This document shows, in pieces, positions 21,501 to 33,092 of a DNA stretch of 64,000 nt. The number at the start of each line of letters is the position of its first letter. Position 1 is the stretch's first letter. The notes below the pieces were generated by a model. It was not told where the DNA came from. It ran no database searches and was given only the letters and a program-made list of their open reading frames with translations. Source of the DNA: Massariosphaeria phaeospora (Eukaryota; Ascomycota; Dothideomycetes; Pleosporales); NCBI GenBank assembly GCA_011032825.1, contig JAADJZ010000009.1, positions 1,550,001 through 1,614,000 of the forward strand, read 5' to 3'. The translations under genes were made by a program, and so were the position numbers.

Positions 21501-22693
21501 GCACCACTCGAACGAAGATGGAGTGAAAGAGAAGTTAAAAGCGGAACCATCTGCGAATGTTGCCGAATCACACCGAGAGAGACCAACTGAAAACCCAGTA
21601 ACCAAACAAGATCCCATCCGCGAGATCGGAAGGGACGACCAAATGATTCTTGTCGCAGGAGACACGGCAAACTCAAGGTGGGAGTTTATCAAACTCGCGA
21701 AAAGAGATGGTGAAGAATTGCATACATACAGTTTACCTCCGTATAGTATATCTCCCGCTGTCCCCTATCGTTCTGAACTAATAAGGAAATGTAGAGGAAG
21801 GTAGAGTCACCGTACATTCTATGAGATATGAGAACAGGGTTGTTCATCTAGTGGAGATGCCTTCTGATGACAAATTCGGTATAATGAGTCTCGAACATGT
21901 TCAAGAAAGTGCACTCTGGCTCACATTCCTATACGAACGTGGCATGTATCCCACCGGTGTCATACTGTTACAAAACATAGAGGTCACGCCACTAGACTCA
22001 CCATCGCATAATCTGGAAGCCTACAAGAAGATGTGCGGCAACAATGCCTACAAGGGTGTCGTAATTGCCACGACGGGATGGGAATCGCTCACCCCAGTTC
22101 AGATCGAAATGGCGGGACAGAAGCAACGGAAAATTCAAAACGATGGGTCTGACTTGATTGGAGAAGGTGGTTTGGTGATGGCTATCGGTGGCTTGGTGAT
22201 GGGCAATTCGGCTCCTGCTACGGACGCATTGGCTATCCTCAGACGTCTCGTGACTAAAAACTATCGCTTGACGCTTGCGTTCCAGCGACAACTCGTGGAT
22301 GAAAATAAGTGCATATACGAAACCGATTTCGGAGCATTTTGCTTCGAACCTTCTATGAGCTGGGCACAGCGGTCTTCCGACGGCTGGAATTCGGATTTGA
22401 TCCAAACAGAATTGCAAGGACATCAGTTGATAGTAACCGATCTCCGGCGCGAGTATCGGGCGGTTCTGGCGGAAAGATTACGAGTGATCAACAAGCAGAT
22501 ACGCAGTGTCAACGATGAGGTCGCCTCCCTTTCTAGTACATCTAAAGATCGGGCGCGACCAGGGCCAGAGGGATATACGAACACGCGGAAAGATCTAGAA
22601 CGTGAAAAAGATAGAATTAGAGCTACGATGACACAGTTCCAAGAGCCAGCTTGGCGGGAGCTAGCTACGAAAGATTGCTTGGGGCTGGTCTAG
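18541..22693 (+). CDS. C2H2 zinc-finger protein with two GTPase-like P-loop modules
   Basis: Five exons: 18541-19643, 19695-20429, 20491-20600, 20669-21745, 21795-22693; 1307 residues. Each junction restores the frame: WQ-RHVLHDL, LK-AEDIVIL, HS-NSSIIQV, PPY-KEGRVTV. Residues 1-230 match the helical N-terminal region common in fungal C2H2 signalling proteins. Residues about 355-520 hold C2H2-like pairs (CPYCGLVLF, CLVESC, CPLCKSDG with HIGRHM). Residues 614-970 form a GTPase-like module with an intact P-loop GLTGSGKT (623-630), but its G3 motif is LVDMQALDD instead of DTPG. Residues about 972-1307 form a second copy whose P-loop has decayed (GDTANSRW) and whose G3 reads LVEMPSDD. Coiled coils follow each module. 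This suggests a STAND/GIMAP-like signalling protein, one module being a pseudo-GTPase. It is divergent from the protease gene. Confidence 0.8.
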
Positions 22694-23110
22694 CGACTGG
22701 GCAGTTGATTGCCTCTCTTTCGTGCCTTGCAATGTAAGATTGCAGTTATGTTGCTAAGAGAAGTACGTACTGTTCGTTGGAGGAGTGATGGTGGAGGGGT
22801 GCGGGCTTTTGTTTTGTGCGAGAGGGTTGTGTGCCCGACCGAGTTAAAGCACAAGTTTGCGTTGCTAGAAGCGAAGCTCGTGATGTTGAAACCATGAGAG
22901 AATGAGACGTTGAAGAATATAAAGGCGAAAGAAAAGTAATGGGGCACGACCTCGGAAGAAATGCAATGAAGCACCACGTGACTACCCCGCAACAGTAGTT
23001 AATGTCGGATACGGATTAGCGCCACCATCCCCTCTGAAAGGTGGTGCCTAAATTGAACGCTCGCTCCCCATCTCACTGCACAAACATCCCATCGCGAGGC
23101 AACTCAATAG
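22694..23110. other. Intergenic, 0.4 kb
   Basis: Short spacer between two plus-strand genes. Small overlapping frames of 60-100 codons carry no family features. Nothing else seen. Confidence 0.5.
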
Positions 23111-24079
23111 ATGGATCTATCAAAGGATCGACGAGATCATGGTCCTTGCCATCGCCTTGCCTCACGTGGCTCCTTCACCCGCATGTCCTTGGAGTGTTCC
23201 CATGGTGACCCACAGTCACCGTTCCTACAGCTTCCTGGGGACATCCGGAACAGTATCTACGAATTCGCTTTCTACTGTCCTGATGGGCTTTTCTGTACGG
23301 AAAAGAAGGAGCCAGATGGGTCCAGGAAACTTGTCATCACCGGAAGCGACCATGAGGAGTTCAATACGCTTAAGTTTGTGTGTCGGCAACTCTACTGGGA
23401 AACTGCCGGGCTGGAGCTTAAATCAAACCAAATCTGCTTCCGCCCCAGTCAGAGCTCCGAACACAATGCCAACCGTACATCGCCAACACTCTGTATTCCG
23501 CTCTTTTTTCACTTTGTCGAAACATGCACGCCGTCGCGCCTCGCGTGGCTGACCAACGTCACAATAAAAGAGTGGGATACATACTCGGAGCCCGAGAGAT
23601 GCGTCACCAAGAGATGCTACGAATACATCAACAGCCAATGCGACCGCATAGTGGACCTCCAGCGTTTTTGTGTCCTACACCCAAAGATTTCAGTTACATT
23701 CGTCATACCCGGCTTCGGACCAATAGAGCATCTTCGTACCGCAAAGTTCGTGTGGCTGGGCCTAGCACTCACGAGGCTTCTTCGAGGTGTCGATCTGATC
23801 CCGACATTTCCCCAAGGCCGTTTAATGCGCAGGCCGAACGCCAAATATGATGCCATGTCTGAGTCAGCACAGAGGCTCGTGGGTGGACACCACGTTGAGA
23901 ACCTGCGATATATGCCTCCACGCTCCGGTTGGCGGCTGGAAGACGAGGAGGAGATGTTGCAAAGATCTTTTGTCAAGGATTTTGGACGGCTTGTTGGGTT
24001 TCTTGATACACCTGCTCGTCGTCTAAGATCGCAGGCTTACCTAGCATTTGCGATGAAGCTCCTGCAAGACGGCATTTGA
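23111..24079 (+). CDS. DUF7730/2EXR-like fungal protein
   Basis: Single-exon frame, 322 residues. The segment SPFLQLPGDIRNSIYEFAF (about residues 36-54) is the F-box-like opening of a large fungal family often annotated as DUF7730 or 2EXR proteins. LKFVCRQLYWETAGLEL about 45 residues later is its usual second block. The rest (FHFVETCTPSRLAWLTNVTI, CVLHPKISVTFVIPGF) follows the family pattern of a structural F-box-like protein with no catalytic motif. The biochemical role is unknown; members are numerous in dothideomycetes and other ascomycetes. There is no signal peptide. An in-frame Met at residue 25, close to the conserved block, is an alternative start. Confidence 0.65.
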   Translation: MDLSKDRRDHGPCHRLASRGSFTRMSLECSHGDPQSPFLQLPGDIRNSIYEFAFYCPDGLFCTEKKEPDGSRKLVITGSDHEEFNTLKFVCRQLYWETAGLELKSNQICFRPSQSSEHNANRTSPTLCIPLFFHFVETCTPSRLAWLTNVTIKEWDTYSEPERCVTKRCYEYINSQCDRIVDLQRFCVLHPKISVTFVIPGFGPIEHLRTAKFVWLGLALTRLLRGVDLIPTFPQGRLMRRPNAKYDAMSESAQRLVGGHHVENLRYMPPRSGWRLEDEEEMLQRSFVKDFGRLVGFLDTPARRLRSQAYLAFAMKLLQDGI

Positions 24080-24847
24080 TTGCTTGATTTTGGATAAAGA
24101 CGTACTCGATATCAAACTGCGAATGATTCCTCATACTTGAATGGTAAATGGTGTTGTTCAAGCACGCATAGTTACATACTCGAGTCAAACTAAGGAAGAT
24201 GGTTGATATTTCTGCACATCACATCATCGTTTTCTGCTATTTCTGCTCATCACAAGGCTGTTTTTGTCACATCTGTGCCTAGCGTTAGATCCTATGGCAT
24301 ACTACAATCTAGCACTCGTGGGCCAGCAACGGAAAGATATCAAACTAGTATATCTTCAATTCTCCGAAGAACCGCGCCTGACTTTGCGGGTTCCATCAAT
24401 GCTCGGGGAAGGTTGCGCCGATAATTATCAAAGGAGTGGTACATGTTGAATCAGAGCCAGTGAATCTCTCGATTTGACCTTATTTTGATAGGAACGGCGC
24501 TGGTGATTTTGATGGTATGATTTTGAATAGGTCACAAGTAGTGGCGACAGAGCATGCCTAGGCGGGGCTAGCCCAGTTGCGGACCCACTGCAGTTTCATT
24601 CATAATTCAAGAACTTGTCCTAAAACTAATCAACTTCTGTAAAGAGCAACGTAGGTGCTGCGAAATGCGACACCCTCGTACTCATAGGGCGCGCTGCGGT
24701 AACGTTGTAGGGCGTGCCGCGGTAAACTGCCCGTTCGGCGCAAGTGCTCACGCCGGCCGGTTGTATAAGTACCCACAACGTATTCTTGCAACAATACCTC
24801 GCCCACCCACAAGCAAGCCCGGAAAATTCGGGACACGGCGCAGGAAG
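24080..24847. other. Intergenic, 0.8 kb
   Basis: No convincing gene. The frame of the next gene is open upstream to 24665, but no ATG lies there and the sequence looks non-coding. Confidence 0.45.
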
Positions 24848-25614
24848 ATGGAACCTGTTTTGTGCACGCCGCGGTTGAAATTGACGCTCATCACGAAAGC
24901 CGAGCGGGGCAGTCAAGAGTTCGAATGGTTGCATGAGCTGCGCAGCGATGAGAAGGCTATGAGGTGGAGGTAAGTATCTTGTTGTCAACATTGAACATAC
25001 ACTATGGGATTTGTGGTACCAAATCTGCCTTGTGACTAATAGCTTGCAGCGTCGCCGGCCGCTCGAAGACGCTAGAAGACACAGAGAAAGTCCTCACGGT
25101 CATGTTGCCGCCGGCCGAGGGAGGAGACCAACAAATACGGAGAGTCGCCTACGCTGTGCACGAACTCCTCGATGCTCCGCAAGGCACAGGCGAAGCTGAA
25201 AGACCAACGCGCCTGGTTGGCCTTGTTAATCTCATGTCCGCCCACGGCCCCAACCACCTTGTTCTACCGGAACATCTCACCATCCCCGCATCCGAAGAGT
25301 CCACCACGCTCGTTATGGAGCTCGCATACATGCTGCTACCCGCCGCATGGGGCAAAGGCTTCGCGGCGGAAGCGGTGATCGCAGTCTTCGGGGAGTGCAA
25401 GAACGCGCGGGCGTTTTGGGCGCCGTACGAGAAGGTGTGGGTCCGCGCGATAGTGAATGCGGGGAATCCGGCGAGTCTGAAGGTTATGGCAAAGACGCCG
25501 ATGCGCGAGAAGGGGATTTATGAATGGAATGGGGGCGAGAGAAAGGTCTTTTTGGCGGGGCAATGGACGAATACGAGCACGTTGCATATTTGGGGGATGC
25601 ATTTGCTGGGGTAG
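24848..25614 (+). CDS. GNAT-family N-acetyltransferase
   Basis: Two exons, 24848-24969 and 25050-25614, with a GTAAGT...TTGCAG intron of 80 nt; 228 residues. The start EPVLCTPRLKLTLIT is the standard opening of Acetyltransf_3/RimJ-like GNAT proteins. The block LVMELAYMLLPAAWGKGFAAEAV is motif A, where WGKGFAAEA binds the acetyl-CoA pyrophosphate. VRAIVNAGNPASLKVMAK is motif B, with the NxxS(L) acetyl-CoA contacts. These enzymes transfer an acetyl group to an amine of a small molecule or protein N-terminus; the substrate is unknown. The C-terminus ends with a hydrophobic beta strand as usual. No transit or signal peptide is visible, so it is probably cytosolic. Confidence 0.82.
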
Positions 25615-26174
25615 ATAGCCACTGATACGAGTCGATGGAGAGATTGTTTACTTGGTGCTGGTAGAAATAATCGGAACGGCTGAGGCGTTCCGAGCGAACT
25701 ATTGTCTCAGTACTCCTTAAGTTGGTGGCACCAGTGGTGGTGTTAACTCGTGACGTCATTCGTGAGCTGGAACAACGGCCGCTGTCGCCTCTACTTCCCC
25801 ACCATACCCACCCAACGCGCCTACGGATGCAATTGGGAAAGAATTCATCTTCAATGGCTATCAATTGATCATCGCAAAAGCAGCTCCATCGTGACCATTT
25901 GACGGCCCCCATACTCTTCAGCTGAATCTACATAGTACATACACGAGAAGCCAAGACTAAGAAGAGGCCCAGCCTGATGATACGAACCCTCGACCAATGC
26001 TCACCCTGGCAGGTTCTATTTTTGAACTAGGTTCTCAACATGCGAAAACAGTTGTACCCGGTAGCACGTCGCACATGGCTATGCGGACGACCCTTGGTTT
26101 TCTTCTCAAAACAACGAGCTTCGCCATCGTATCCACTTTGCTATTAAGTATACTCTACTGTCGACTATGACAAA
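25615..26174. other. Intergenic, 0.56 kb
   Basis: Spacer between GNAT and DUF6536 genes. A minus-strand frame overlaps it but only shadows the GNAT exon. Nothing else seen. Confidence 0.45.
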
Positions 26175-28557
26175 ATGGCATCTCGAGCGCACTGCTTTTT
26201 AGGGCACGTTACATATAGGGAAACAGACCCAATCGAACCCGGACAAGAGGGTGCTCCTGTTCGGCGCTCTCAGTCAAAGCGCATTGAAACAGTGGCAGTT
26301 TCGGCCGTTATTGAGGACCACACATACGAGTCTAAACTCGAGTCCGGCATTTATATCACCGCACTACCTCGATACCAAGGAGAAACGCCAGAGCCAAATG
26401 CAAAATCTCCGAAGGCGGGGAGTCGCCTATCCGCACGACTCACATGGAGCCTGGGACTCCAGTGCGGCTTCCTCCTATCAGTCTTGGTACTTCTCGGAAA
26501 TATTGTCGTCCTCATCGTCAGCTGCCTCTCCGGACCAGTTCGACCCGGACCTTCTGGCGTGCTTGCGCAAGGGAGCCTGGGGGTTACTCGGAAGCAGAGT
26601 GCTCTCTACCATGTTCTCATCAACACGTTTTCGACCCTACTACTAGCATCAAGCAACTACGCCATGCAAGTCCTAACGGCCCCGACCAGGGACGAGATTG
26701 ACCGCGCTCACCGCACCGGCGAGTGGCTGAACATCGGTGCAATGAGTGTCCGGAATCTGCGATTCGTAGCCAAAAGCCGAGCGATAATCTGGGTTCTTCT
26801 GGCATTGAGTTCGGCTCCTCTTCATCTCTTGTGAGTAGGGTGGTCAACTTTTCTTCGCGTCAAAACCTGATTTTGCTACAGTTACAATTCGACTGTTTTT
26901 GAGGTGGTCGAAGTCAAAGGTTATGTCTTCGGCCTCCTCAATGCCACAAGCAGAGCATCAATTGCCGCCCCGAAAGTAGACACGTACAGATGGATTCAAA
27001 ACTATCCCACCACAGCCATCGTAGGCAGCGGTGATCTAGAGCTTGCCCCAAGCTCTGACACGTTCAACATCCAACTTTATGGTAACTGGACTTGGTCACC
27101 CATGTTGACCCCCCGCCAGATCCGCGATTTGGAATCAATGCACACTGGAAATGCCGGAAATAGGAACATGTCCTTGGCAACACGGCCAACTCGAATACCA
27201 GTTTCGGGAAGTGTAACTTTCACGAAGAGCTCCAATAGCGCGAGAACGGTGTTCAGTCTATCCTCGGCTAGCGGCGAAGATCTCTACAGTTACTTGTGGG
27301 AACGCTCTCCGTTAACGAAACGCCTGGTGGAAACTGGCGAGATGAGCGTCAACATGGAGAGTTTGATATACAGGCCATCTCATGTCGAGTTTCACGTGCC
27401 TACACCCATACCAGATTTTGGCCAGGTTCAGGTTGCGCTGCCTTTCATCGGCCTCGTCATAGCTGCCAACTTTGTGAAGGCGGTCGCTATACTTCTCACG
27501 ATTCGCAAGTGCAGATCCAGACCTATCATTACGGTTGGAGACGCCATAGCCTCTTACCTAGAGCATCCCGATGCAATATCGCCGGCACAACACAGCCCCG
27601 CAGAGGCATCGCACTTGAATTCGAGATCTCCGGTCACACTGCGACCGTGGAAATCCGAAAAGACGTCATTCAACGCAATCCTTGGCGGTTCTCCGCTTCG
27701 GGCGTTGATTACATTGTAAGTGTACAAGCGACTGCTTGATCCGTAGCTAATCCTACAGAATAATGATGTTCGCTCTCTGCATGATGTTTTTACTTTGGGG
27801 CTTCGCCACCGGAAACCCTCACGGCCGCCGCGGGGCATGGCAACGTTGGGGTACTGAGTCAGATTTGGTCGTTGCATTCACCGATCATCACAATGGCGAA
27901 AGCTGGATATTGACCAACGCATTCCTTGCCAATTGCCCCCATGTACTGCTTTCCATCGCATACTTCACCATCAATCACCTCGCCACCGCCATGTGTTCCG
28001 CGACCGAATGGAACGATTTCGCGCGCAAGAAGAAACCTCTTCGAACTTCAGCCCCACAGGGCCGTCAGCGCTCGACACACTTCCTTCAGCTTCCATATCG
28101 ATGGGCAACTCCGCTTGCAGTCACTTCCGGACTCCTGCATTGGCTGCTCTCGCAGTCGTTGTATCTGATAAGGTTCGATATCCACAATCTAGACGGCGAA
28201 CCGTCGTCGGTATCCCGGTCCGCTTGCGGCTTCTCCGTCATCAGTCTGTGCTGCTTTACTATACTGCTGTTTGCTGTTCTCGTGACCGTCTGGGGGCTTC
28301 TGCGGAGGAAAATTCCCATTTGTATTCCTCCGGCGGAACAGCGCAGTAATATCATTAGTGCGGCTTGTCATGCCCCTCCGGAGGACGTCGATGCGCAGCT
28401 GAATGAGCTTCAGTGGGGGATGGTACCGACGTCGGACGGTAAGGTTCCTTACTGCACGTTTACGGGCACGGATAGTAAACCACCTAAGGAGGGAGAGGTG
28501 TATGCATGGGTGCGGCAAAAGGAGACTATCTTTGTGGAATCCTATGCTCCTTTTTAA
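26175..28557 (+). CDS. DUF6536 polytopic membrane protein
   Basis: Three exons, 26175-26830, 26882-27715 and 27759-28557 (introns 51 and 43 nt, GTGAGT...CTACAG and GTAAGT...CTACAG), 762 residues. After a polar N-terminus of about 85 residues, the block from LTWSLGLQCGFLLSVLVLL through INTFSTLLLASSNYAMQVL and VRNLRF to LHLLF-YNSTVF is the fungal DUF6536 domain. An extracytosolic loop of about 210 residues (FEVVEVKGY onward, several N-glycosylation sequons) follows. Then come further membrane segments (VALPFIGLVIAANF, IMMFALCMMFLLWG, CCFTILLFAVLVTVWG) and a cytosolic tail. The function of this family is unknown; it is widespread in filamentous ascomycetes, often in accessory regions. The two short introns restore the frame exactly at conserved positions. 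Confidence 0.85.
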
Positions 28558-29564
28558 GACGCTTCTGGGCGTCTTGGCTTGAACTCTGTCTTCAAGCCCT
28601 GTGTATCTGAAGCTGGATTGGAACTAGCATACACTTCCTCACGAGATGGGACGATAGGAGTCTGCGCGCCACAATCGCTTTGGCATTGCTAAAAAATGTG
28701 TTCAACTCCGCACCATCTCAACCACCACGATAACTGGATATAGCACTGTTACCCTACACCCTTCTTCCTCCGCGGCGCCGACGAGAACCGGTCCACCACC
28801 GACACGCAGCGCATTTGCAAGTCCGTCTCCATGGGAGTCGAAGATTATCTCAGAACACCGAGTGGGCTCGGGTCTCAGTTTGGGAAGTCGCACATTCTCT
28901 TTGGGTACGCCGGAACAGCATCGGAGTCGAGCGAAGCTTTGTTTCTCCAGAAACAACGCAATGCAGAGCTATGGCATCGCGCCGAGGGCGCCGGTAGGGG
29001 AACCAGAGCACAAATTTGAGATGCAGGGAGGTGAAGTGCCGTACGAGCTGTCGAGTTAATGTCGGTTTTCAAGCTGCAGGGCGTCATCTAAGCTTAGAGT
29101 TAAGTGACTGTTCCAGTTGAGGGCGTTTGTTCGCTGCTTTCTTCGACAATCGGCTTCTTATGATGAATGAACGATCAGCTGCAAAAAGAAACTCACATGG
29201 TTGTAATCAGCAGCAAACGCGCAGGCATAACTCTTATTACGTCGAGTAAACACTTAGATATACCATATATCGAATCCGGACCCTTTCCACAAGAGTGAAA
29301 ACAGCTTGAGAGCTTATTTTCACAGGGCGTTCACGCAGCAACGGCTGTATCGTTTGTTCATATAATAACTGGACACCTGCAGCCATGGGGCGGTACAAAA
29401 CCCCACCAGGCCTGCAAGGAGATCTCCCAGCGTCAGTCCAACCTTCTTCTACTAAACTAACCAACCTCAACCTCAACCACTGAAGGAGATACTACGATCC
29501 ACTCTATGCATCCAATCCGGATTGATCAAACCGCAACACCATAGCTCCCTCAACCTTCGACGGC
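28558..29564. other. Intergenic, 1 kb, with a possible gene fragment
   Basis: A plus-strand frame runs open from about 28693 to TAA at 29059. It reads first as a Ser/Thr-rich stretch (ISTTTITGYSTVTLHPSSS), like the outer part of a fungal wall-sensor protein, and ends with a polar tail (HKFEMQGGEVPYELSS). No ATG, signal peptide or membrane segment is present, so this is at best a fragment. The rest shows no feature. Confidence 0.25.
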
Positions 29565-30521
29565 ATGCCGTCCTACTCCCACCACAGCCTCGCATCCGAC
29601 CTCACCAAATGGAAATCCCAATTCACACCACTACCAGCCCCCCTCCCCCTATTCCCCTTCAGCATCACCCGATCCCGCGCCCCACACCTCCACCCCAACC
29701 CCACCTACCACACGCACTCGCAGCCCATCCCTCCCTCCGCCGCCATGGCCATCCAATTCGCCAGCATGGCCATGCGCCTGCAAACCTCCTCGGAATCGCA
29801 AATCCACCTCGCCGCGCTACAGATCCTGCTCGTGCACCTGTCGCAGACGGAAGAAGGCATGAACATCGGCATCGGCCGCGGCGCGACGGCGCATGCTAGC
29901 GACGCGATCCCGCTGTGGTTCGCGCCAAAGCGCGGCATGGCTTGCGAAGCGGTGTTTTGGCTCACGCGCGAGGTGCTGCTGGTGTCGACGCGGTTCTCGC
30001 GGCTGGCGGAGGCGCAGCTGAAGGCGGCGTTGGGGGTGCCGGTTAGGATGGCGCTGTATCAGGTTAGGTATAATTATGTGGAATGCACTGCTGGAGACGT
30101 CGCTGCGTTCGAGGAGCAGCTTTTTGGGAAATGGAACTTGAGGAAAGCGGGTTCTAGCAAGCGGGACGCGCATGGCAGTGTCGCAGAGCGGCTCCCTACT
30201 CGCGTGCCTGCGAACAGCTACAATCGGACGATCGTCGACCCCACGTCGTCCAGGAACAACTCTTCACCCAGCACCTCCCGGAGCCCCAGCCCGCCGAGCG
30301 ATCCCAATGTCGACTTGGATGTCGTCGTTCGGGCCCAAGCCTACGGACCTCCGATCCTCCACGTCGCCGTGCGCCAAGATCTGTACAATGCAGAACACGC
30401 TGAGAAGATTGCGAAGATGTACATACAGACCCGCATATGTTTCTTAAGACGCCAGAGAATCTCGTTCAGGATGTCGAAGTTTAGGAAACGCGCTGTAATT
30501 GATTTGGTAGTTCACTGCTAG
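29565..30521 (+). CDS. Hypothetical protein
   Basis: Single-exon frame of 318 codons. I do not recognise it. The first about 60 residues are Pro/His-rich. Residues 60-215 are an orderly, probably helical region (AAMAIQFASMAMRLQTSSES, FWLTREVLLVSTRFSRL, VRMALYQVRYNYVEC). A Ser/Pro-rich linker follows at about 220-255, then a short conserved-looking block (VDLDVVVRAQAYGPPILHVAV). The last about 35 residues are basic and may come from reading past a splice site. Third-position GC is high in the first two thirds, as in the neighbouring real genes, which supports coding. Confidence 0.5.
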   Translation: MPSYSHHSLASDLTKWKSQFTPLPAPLPLFPFSITRSRAPHLHPNPTYHTHSQPIPPSAAMAIQFASMAMRLQTSSESQIHLAALQILLVHLSQTEEGMNIGIGRGATAHASDAIPLWFAPKRGMACEAVFWLTREVLLVSTRFSRLAEAQLKAALGVPVRMALYQVRYNYVECTAGDVAAFEEQLFGKWNLRKAGSSKRDAHGSVAERLPTRVPANSYNRTIVDPTSSRNNSSPSTSRSPSPPSDPNVDLDVVVRAQAYGPPILHVAVRQDLYNAEHAEKIAKMYIQTRICFLRRQRISFRMSKFRKRAVIDLVVHC

Positions 30522-30823
30522 AGTTTGGAATAGTGATGGATTTTCTCTTTTTGCAGGCTGTAGCGGGTATTTGGGAATAGCGGGTTGGGAAGTGAATGGC
30601 CTAAAGCAGCGAGATGTTGCGGCTAGTAAAATGTTTGGAGCAAACGTACTCACCATGTTAACTGCTCCTCGATGAATCTGAGAGCGGGGGTAGTATCACA
30701 TAAGGTTTCTTGAGTGTCGCTAGTAGTATCCCCGCTAGTGTTTCTAGGAAAGAATCAATTCGTTATCTCATTCTAAAGGAACATACTAAATCCCCTCATG
30801 CATTTCCCAATCACATCTTACTC

Positions 30824-33092
30824 CTAACTGCGCAACACCTTCATTGCCGCTTCCAGATTCTTGATCTCAGCTTCCAGCATGGCTCGTCGATCCTTCGACT
30901 GCGTATCCTCCCCTGCAATCTTCTCGAGCTGATCGCTATCGAGTCCCATGATCAGCTCCGGGGTGAAGATTCTGAGCGGGCTCTCTTCTCCCTCGAGAAG
31001 GAAATGTCCGATGACTTGCCTGCATACAGTATCGACAAATCGTTTGCGAGAGACTTTGTAGTAGCTGGTGAGGACATCGAGGATGTCGTCACGTACTTGC
31101 TCCGTGTTGTCTTGGTTGACGGCGAGGTTCTCCAGGTTCGCGGTGGAGATGCCTTCAATGACTTTCAAGCTACCGATAGTACCAGTGTAATAGTTGGTCT
31201 TTTTTGCTGTGCAAGCAGCGATGAAACGATCTTGTCGTTTCTTCTGTATTTCGGAGTTGAAGTAATGGTTGTACGAGGACGGTCTTTCGTATCGCTCAAT
31301 CCTCAATAGAAACCGGGCTTGGTCCATTGCACGGGCATAAGTCTTGCGAAGCTCCTCGATTACGAGAGTCTCCCATAACTGGTCACGGACTTGTTTGTCA
31401 GGGCAGATATGAGCGAGGATGTTCAATGCGTAGCCATGGACAAGGATTATGGACTTGCGGACATGCTCAAGCACTAGCGCATCCCATTTTTCGGATTGTT
31501 CTTTGAACGCAATAGCAAGAATTGTACCGGAGAACTGATTATCCTGTTAGTGTACTGGCTTCGGTAAATGTGTCAACTTTACCGTTCCGAGTTCTGGCCC
31601 GCGATTCATTTCATACACATTCCAGATATGATCTTCGATTGAATCCTGGTCTGATGCTATTGGCTCAGGGCATTCGTATCTCGCCATCTCAATGATATCG
31701 CGAAGCTCCGGGTATACTGTAATGGCATCGGAGTCACTATCGCTATCATCGACTTCGTCATCAGCCACATTGTATCCCTGCTCATCCGTATCTTTTGAAT
31801 CCGACAAGAATTGGCGCTTGTGACCATGTTTCCAAAAGTCGTCCGCAAATCGCTCATTCATCTTCGTGACAGTAGTGGCTAGCTTCAGAGCCGGATTATC
31901 CTCGAGTACGGCGTCGATATCGTAAGACCCATTCAGCGCACAGGTGGTTAAGGTTTGGAACCGCGCCGCTAATCTGCCGAGATAAATCCGCTGAGCACTC
32001 TCCTCCTTCCGTGACGGCCCCATACTTTCCAGTTGACGTCGACTTTCATCTAGACACCTTGCGACCTCCGTCTTGACGTTTGGAAACTCCTTTGTAGTGA
32101 TTTTCATGAGCAATCCACTGAGACGCGACTTGAGGGACCCAATTCCACATCGGTTGGTGAATGCCAGTGACACCCAGTCGGGGTTCTCAAAGAATTCTCT
32201 TTCCTTGACGAGTCTATGACTCAAAGTGGAGCCGTGGTCATCTGCGCCGCGGTTCTTCACAACGCAGTAACCAAGAAGAAGTTTGTTCCGCTGTCCCATG
32301 ACGAGCTCTTTGACAGCATCCAGGGTGGCGGTCTCATATACGAGGTCCGGCTTGGTTAGTACTCCCATTGTGCGTTCTCCTTTCGGGTCAACACTCTCCG
32401 CCATCTTCAGGATCTCCTGGGTAGAGATATCCACATTGGATGGCAGTACGGCAAGGATGATAGTCCGAGGATTCGCCATGTATCTTTTGACCATGTTCTT
32501 GACCAGAACGACGTCGCTATCTTCCGTGAACCCTCGCTGAGGAACGCGGAAGATGCCAGGTACATCAATGACTGTGAAGTGCTCTTGATCGGGCCCACAG
32601 ATCTCGATGACTAGCATGTCATCACTAAATGCGGAGCCCGAATCTTCGGGAGTGTTTTTGATCCCCATAGCTGTATTGGCTTTGCTGATGATTTCGAGGA
32701 GGGCTTTGGGTGTAACCTCTGGGGGGCTGGCACTGAATGCGCGGAGACGTTCTGCGACTATAGAAGCCCTATGCTTTCCCGGGGCGATTGACACTGTAAC
32801 CTTTTTTGCCGGTTCACGACGGCAAGAGATTTGAGTGGCATACCGGGTGCAGAGTCCGGTACCTTGCGGAAAAGAGAAGCCCGTCAAACTCTCCAAGACT
32901 GAACTCTTACCAGAGGATTGATCTCCAACAGATATTATCTAAGCACGGCTGTCAAAAAAATTAACTTGTCACACTGATCGAACAGTAACATACCTGAGGC
33001 AGATTGACATTTCGCACATTGAGTTCGCGCAACTTATCAATCTTGGTGAGGATAGCCTGATTGACCAAGCGAGGCTGGTTGTTCTCAGACAT
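30824..33092 (-). CDS. Dynamin-like / Mx-like large GTPase
   Basis: Three exons, minus strand: 33092-32994, 32938-31583, 31534-30824 (introns 55 and 48 nt), 721 residues. The G domain has the P-loop GDQSSGKSS (38-46), the switch segment TRYATQI, FTVIDVPGIF (G3) and GVLTKPDLV (G4). The stalk/middle region and a C-terminal GED-like helical segment (QVRDDILDVLTSYYKVSRKR) follow. There is no PH domain or proline-rich tail, so it fits the fungal Mx-like dynamins rather than Vps1 or Dnm1. Family knowledge points to self-assembling, GTP-driven membrane or antiviral-type functions; the target is unknown. A second ACAG lies 9 nt before the acceptor used for exon 3. I chose the downstream AG because the CACTAAC branch site sits too close to the first. 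Confidence 0.87.
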
